Of a DNA stretch of 8,496 nt, positions 6,203 through 8,496 are shown one piece after another; the stretch's first letter is position 1; each line of letters begins with the position of its first letter. The translations under genes were made by a program, and so were the position numbers. The DNA is from Syntrophomonadaceae bacterium. Lineage in GTDB: Bacteria; Bacillota; Dethiobacteria; DTU022; UBA8154. Under the pieces are notes generated by a model, which saw only the letters and a list, made by a program, of their open reading frames with translations, was not told where the DNA came from and searched no databases. The DNA lies in NCBI GenBank assembly GCA_007122565.1, contig SKTJ01000128.1, positions 1-8,496 on the forward strand, given 5' to 3'.

Positions 6203-7543
6203 CTAGCCACTGAACCCTCCAAAAAAGAGTAAAGCGGCGATAAGAGTTAACACAATGTTAAAGGACTGACCTACTATATACAGGCCGACAGTCTTTTTGT
6301 CCTTTACCAGCTTAATCAGTGCGGCAAAGTTTGACTCCAGTCCGATGGAAACAAAGGCCAGGGTGAAGAACCATCCCCTGAGGCTTCTGGTTACATTCAG
6401 TATTTCGCCTACTTCCGTATTTCCCAGAACCGGGATTAACACAAATGAAAAAAACAGTGAAGCAAAAACAAAACCAAGGATAAACTTGGGAAATCTTCTC
6501 CAGATCTCCAGAGCTGAAGGTTTGGGGGCGTGGGCATCTTTTTCCACCCTGGTTACCCAGATAAAAGAGAGTATAAAAGCAATGATACCGATCAGTATAT
6601 TTTGAATCATCTTTATTACTGCTGCCACTTCCATGGCTGTGTCTCCCAGCATACTACCCGATACCGCAACCGCGCCGGTTGCATCTATCGTTCCACCTAT
6701 TAACGCGCCACCCACATACTGATCAACGTTAAATGCCTTGAGGACTAGGGGCATTAAAACCATCAGGAAAACGGTAAAGATTAGGGACAAAGAGATAGCG
6801 TAACTGATTTCCTCTTTTTTGGCTCTGGTCGCCGAACCGGCGGCGATGGCGGCAGAGACACCACAGACCGAAGTAGCCGCACTGATCGTTGCTACCAGGG
6901 ACTTGCTGCCTATTTTAAACACCCTGGTCCCTATATAATACATAAACACAAGGGCGATGGGGGTAACCAGCCAGGCTACACCCAGACCCCTCACCCCTAA
7001 CTCCAGGAATCGGTTAAATAATATCTCAGCTCCCATTAAAACCAATCCGGTCTTGATAAACAGCTCCGTTTTCGCTGCCTTGCTCAGCCATGCCGGTTTC
7101 CCGACGGTATTACTGATTACAAGTCCGATTATCAAAGCCCAGACCACGTTATCGAGCCCATATCCCCGAAATGTGTTCTGATTTCCCAGGATATAAGCAA
7201 GCAGCGAAAAAATAAAGATCAGGGGGAATGCCGCCAGGTATTTTTTAACATTCTCGCCGGTGGCAAAAACTGCAACAGCTGTAAGTAGGGCCATACTCAA
7301 GCCCAACAACAGTAGTTGAAATGACAACTCCCATGGCAGCAAACCGAACGCCGCAAGAGGATTTACGGACCACCGGGAAATGGATGGAATATTTTGGATC
7401 ATTTTTGCCATAGCCAGGATTGCTATAAAAGAACCGAGCCAGACTGCCCACCAGTCCTCCAGCTTAAGTAAAGGTAAAAACGATTGTTTAATGCCTCTGT
7501 TCTCATCCATATTGGTCTGTAAACGAGCACTGCTTTTAGACAT
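6203..7543 (-). CDS. YeiH-family (UPF0324, putative sulfate exporter) membrane protein
   Basis: A 446-residue polytopic membrane protein. It resembles the YeiH / Cons_hypoth698 (PF03601) family: look for FIKTGLVLMGAEILF (162-176), a SAATSVCGVSAAIA segment (221-234), a GGALIGGTIDATGAVAVSG segment (278-296), and a last part with FVSIGLESNF (397-406). About ten or more hydrophobic segments are visible. It is longer than E. coli YeiH (~350 residues), with an N-terminal extension of ~100 residues containing EDWWAVWLGSF and two extra membrane helices. The ATG at 7543 is preferred, with GAGG 9 bases upstream; the TTG at 7552 would sit directly on that site. It is first in the operon, directly downstream of the promoter and operator candidate. 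Transport of sulfate or sulfite is a family annotation, weakly tested; direction is unknown. Confidence 0.85.
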   Translation of the reverse strand: MSKSSARLQTNMDENRGIKQSFLPLLKLEDWWAVWLGSFIAILAMAKMIQNIPSISRWSVNPLAAFGLLPWELSFQLLLLGLSMALLTAVAVFATGENVKKYLAAFPLIFIFSLLAYILGNQNTFRGYGLDNVVWALIIGLVISNTVGKPAWLSKAAKTELFIKTGLVLMGAEILFNRFLELGVRGLGVAWLVTPIALVFMYYIGTRVFKIGSKSLVATISAATSVCGVSAAIAAGSATRAKKEEISYAISLSLIFTVFLMVLMPLVLKAFNVDQYVGGALIGGTIDATGAVAVSGSMLGDTAMEVAAVIKMIQNILIGIIAFILSFIWVTRVEKDAHAPKPSALEIWRRFPKFILGFVFASLFFSFVLIPVLGNTEVGEILNVTRSLRGWFFTLAFVSIGLESNFAALIKLVKDKKTVGLYIVGQSFNIVLTLIAALLFFGGFSG

Positions 7544-7617
7544 CCCGCTCAACCTCGCTTCTAAGTAATTTGCAGGTATATTTTAGAACTGTAAAGGTTT
7601 GGGAGCGGCCGGCATCC

Positions 7618-7645
7618 TTAATTCCTACTAACCCTATAGGATTAA
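7618..7645. promoter_or_regulatory. Candidate repressor operator (imperfect palindrome) in the operon leader
   Basis: TTAATTCCTA (7618-7627) faces TAGGATTAA (7637-7645) across a 9-base centre; the arms match except for one inserted T. The centre also contains the perfect 8-base palindrome CCTATAGG (7633-7640). The site lies about +13 to +40 from the predicted start of the operon, where a bound protein would block RNA polymerase. The GGAATTA-like half sites recall Rrf2-family (CymR-type) cysteine-metabolism operators; this is a suggestion only. Confidence 0.4.
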
Positions 7646-7663
7646 TATATCTGCTTGAAACAA

Positions 7664-7692
7664 AGTCTATAACAACAATTGGATCTTGTCAA
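7664..7692 (-). promoter_or_regulatory. Probable promoter of the sulfur/methionine operon
   Basis: On the minus strand a perfect -35 hexamer TTGACA (7687-7692) is followed by a 17-base spacer and a -10 candidate TAGACT (7664-7669, four of six consensus bases). An overlapping TATAGA at a 15-base spacing is the alternative. The start would be near 7657, about 114 bases before the ATG at 7543. The weak -10 with a perfect -35 suits a regulated promoter. Confidence 0.55.
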
Positions 7693-7725
7693 CTCTTTTT
7701 GTAAAATTTATTGTAAAATTTTTCT
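7693..7725 (-). promoter_or_regulatory. A+T-rich UP-like element with a 12-base direct repeat
   Basis: Directly upstream of the -35 hexamer (about -36 to -68) lies an A+T-rich tract with TTGTAAAATTT present twice on the plus strand (7699-7709 and 7711-7721, period 12). Position and composition fit a binding site for the RNA polymerase alpha subunit. A period of 12 is close to one helical turn, so an activator binding tandem sites is the alternative. Confidence 0.35.
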
Positions 7726-7900
7726 GCGAGAGGGCATGACAAAAAAATCTAAACTAAGCTAAAATAGAAAGTGACGACGAAACAAGTGAGCTATGTGGGT
7801 TAGTGCGGTCTCTGATACTTTAAAATATTTTTAAAAAATGTGCAGTGATTTTGCTTGTATCTACGTCTAATAGATATAGGGTGGAAGGGGGGCGTCGGTC

Positions 7901-8496
7901 ATCCAGGATAAACAGTTGATTGCCAGAGTGTTAAAGGGCGATAAAAAAGCCTATCAACCTCTGGTAACTAAATACAGCAGCCTGGTATACTCAACGGCAC
8001 TGCGGATTGTGGGCAACCCTGCTACGGCGGAAGATGTTTCCCAGGAAGCCTTTTGGCAGGCTTTCCGCTCCCTGAGCAGCTTTCGCTTTCAGTCTTCTTT
8101 TTCCACCTGGCTTGTACGGATAGCTGTAAACAAAGCTCTGGACTCCTGCCGGCAGGCGGAAAGTCATACCACTTTCCTGGAGGAAAATGGAGCTTCTCGC
8201 AGGGAGGATGTTTTAGGTGACGGGGGGACGCTTAACCCTGAAGAATCTGTGGTCAGACTTGAAGAGCACGCGGAACTTTATCAGAAGTTGAAAAAACTCC
8301 CCCCTGTTTACCGGAAGGCAATTGTTGAGCATTATTTTGACAGCAGGTCTTATAAAGAAATGGCCGGGGATGAGAATGTTTCCGTCAAGACTGTGGAGTC
8401 CAGAATATACAGGGCGAAAAAAATGCTTAAAAAAATGCATTGTGGAGGTGAAAGCAATGAAATATCCGTCCCAGTGCCCGTCTCATCCACATCTCA
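7901..8496 (+). CDS. ECF-type sigma factor (3' end outside window, start codon unclear)
   Basis: The frame is open from 7880 (after an in-frame TAG at 7877) to the right edge, giving about 198 residues from 7901. Region 2 is clear: DKQLIARVLKGDKKAY, LVTKYSSLVYSTALRIVG, AEDVSQEAFWQAF (core and -10 binding), then STWLVRIAVNKALD. A charged linker follows, then region 4 with LKKLPPVYRKAIVEHYF and the helix-turn-helix ending SVKTVESRIYRAKKMLKK, which contacts the -35. It would direct RNA polymerase to a small regulon, usually under an anti-sigma factor. No ATG, GTG or TTG lies at the expected start: a GGAAGGGGGG ribosome site is 8 bases before ATC at 7901, and TTG 7916 is the first ordinary start. 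The normal C-terminus is reached at about 8440, yet the frame has no stop before the edge. Confidence 0.85.
   Translation, partial: MQDKQLIARVLKGDKKAYQPLVTKYSSLVYSTALRIVGNPATAEDVSQEAFWQAFRSLSSFRFQSSFSTWLVRIAVNKALDSCRQAESHTTFLEENGASRREDVLGDGGTLNPEESVVRLEEHAELYQKLKKLPPVYRKAIVEHYFDSRSYKEMAGDENVSVKTVESRIYRAKKMLKKMHCGGESNEISVPVPVSSTS
8457..8496 (+). CDS. Possible start of a second gene after the sigma factor (partial, candidate anti-sigma)
   Basis: ATG at 8457 is preceded by GGAGGTGAAAGCA, an excellent ribosome binding site with about 8 bases of spacing. The 13 codons before the edge read MKYPSQCPSHPHL. The frame differs from the sigma factor's, which still runs through here. ECF sigma genes are often followed at once, with overlap, by an anti-sigma gene, many with a zinc-binding N-terminus containing Cys and His; one Cys and two His are present. 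Too little is visible for identification. Confidence 0.4.
   Translation, partial: MKYPSQCPSHPHL

Larger units (their letters stand above)
7544..7900. other. Divergent intergenic regulatory region
   Basis: This ~350-base stretch separates the sulfur operon (leftward) from the ECF sigma gene (rightward). It holds the operon promoter, an A+T-rich upstream element, a palindromic operator candidate and a ~114-base leader. The rightward side is A+T-rich; TAAAAT at 7821-7826 could be a -10 for the sigma gene, but no good -35 stands 17 bases before it, so no promoter is called. I looked for S-box, T-box and other methionine-linked riboswitch signatures in the leader and found none. No convincing small gene was seen. 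Confidence 0.6.

Noticed and set aside
7544..7657. SAM (S-box) or T-box riboswitch in the operon leader
   Set aside because: The leader is only ~114 bases, and neither conserved S-box core nor T-box sequence could be found.
8213..8440. 75-codon minus-strand open frame
   Set aside because: It is antisense to the clearly coding sigma factor region 4 and has no recognisable features.

Overview
The window looks like chromosomal DNA of an anaerobic Gram-positive bacterium of the Clostridia (Peptococcaceae / Desulfotomaculum-like). This is an inference from strong GGAGG-type ribosome binding sites, protein flavour, the DUF401 and ECF sigma genes, and a Sir-TusA fusion style that I associate with that group. 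No rRNA, tRNA, CRISPR array, insertion sequence or phage gene was seen.

Layout. (1) Bases 1-467, plus strand: the C-terminal third of a DUF401-family membrane protein whose 5' part lies outside the window. (2) 491-850, minus strand: a small unrecognised multi-spanning membrane protein with its own well-formed sigma-A promoter at 904-932. (3) 851-1076: intergenic, with that promoter and a decayed long inverted repeat (976-1046). (4) 1077-7543, minus strand: a tight six-gene operon, read right to left as YeiH-family transporter, metY, hcyS, hcyF, hcyD, sir. (5) 7544-7900: a divergent regulatory region with a promoter, an A+T-rich upstream element and a palindromic operator candidate for the operon. 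(6) About 7901 to the right edge, plus strand: an ECF sigma factor, possibly followed by the start of another gene.

The centrepiece is the operon. Its five downstream genes match the protein-thiocarboxylate route to homocysteine known from Wolinella succinogenes (HcyS/HcyF/HcyD/MetY/Sir). Sir reduces sulfite to sulfide. The JAMM metalloprotease HcyD trims the C-terminal tail of the ubiquitin-like carrier HcyS to expose Gly-Gly. The E1-like HcyF adenylates that terminus, and sulfide converts it to a thiocarboxylate. The PLP enzyme MetY transfers this sulfur to an activated homoserine, giving HcyS-homocysteine, and HcyD then releases homocysteine. Here HcyS ends Gly-Gly-Gly-Lys-Ile-Ser, so a three-residue tail must be removed if the pathway works as described. 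The Gly codons of that tail also form the Shine-Dalgarno of hcyF. The sulfite reductase carries a C-terminal TusA-like domain, which may deliver or channel the sulfur. The first gene of the operon is a putative sulfate-exporter (YeiH) family membrane protein, suggesting that transport of a sulfur oxyanion is linked to the pathway.

No sulfate-activation gene (ATP sulfurylase, APS or PAPS reductase), O-acetyltransferase or methionine synthase lies within the window, and no SAM or T-box riboswitch was recognised in the leader.
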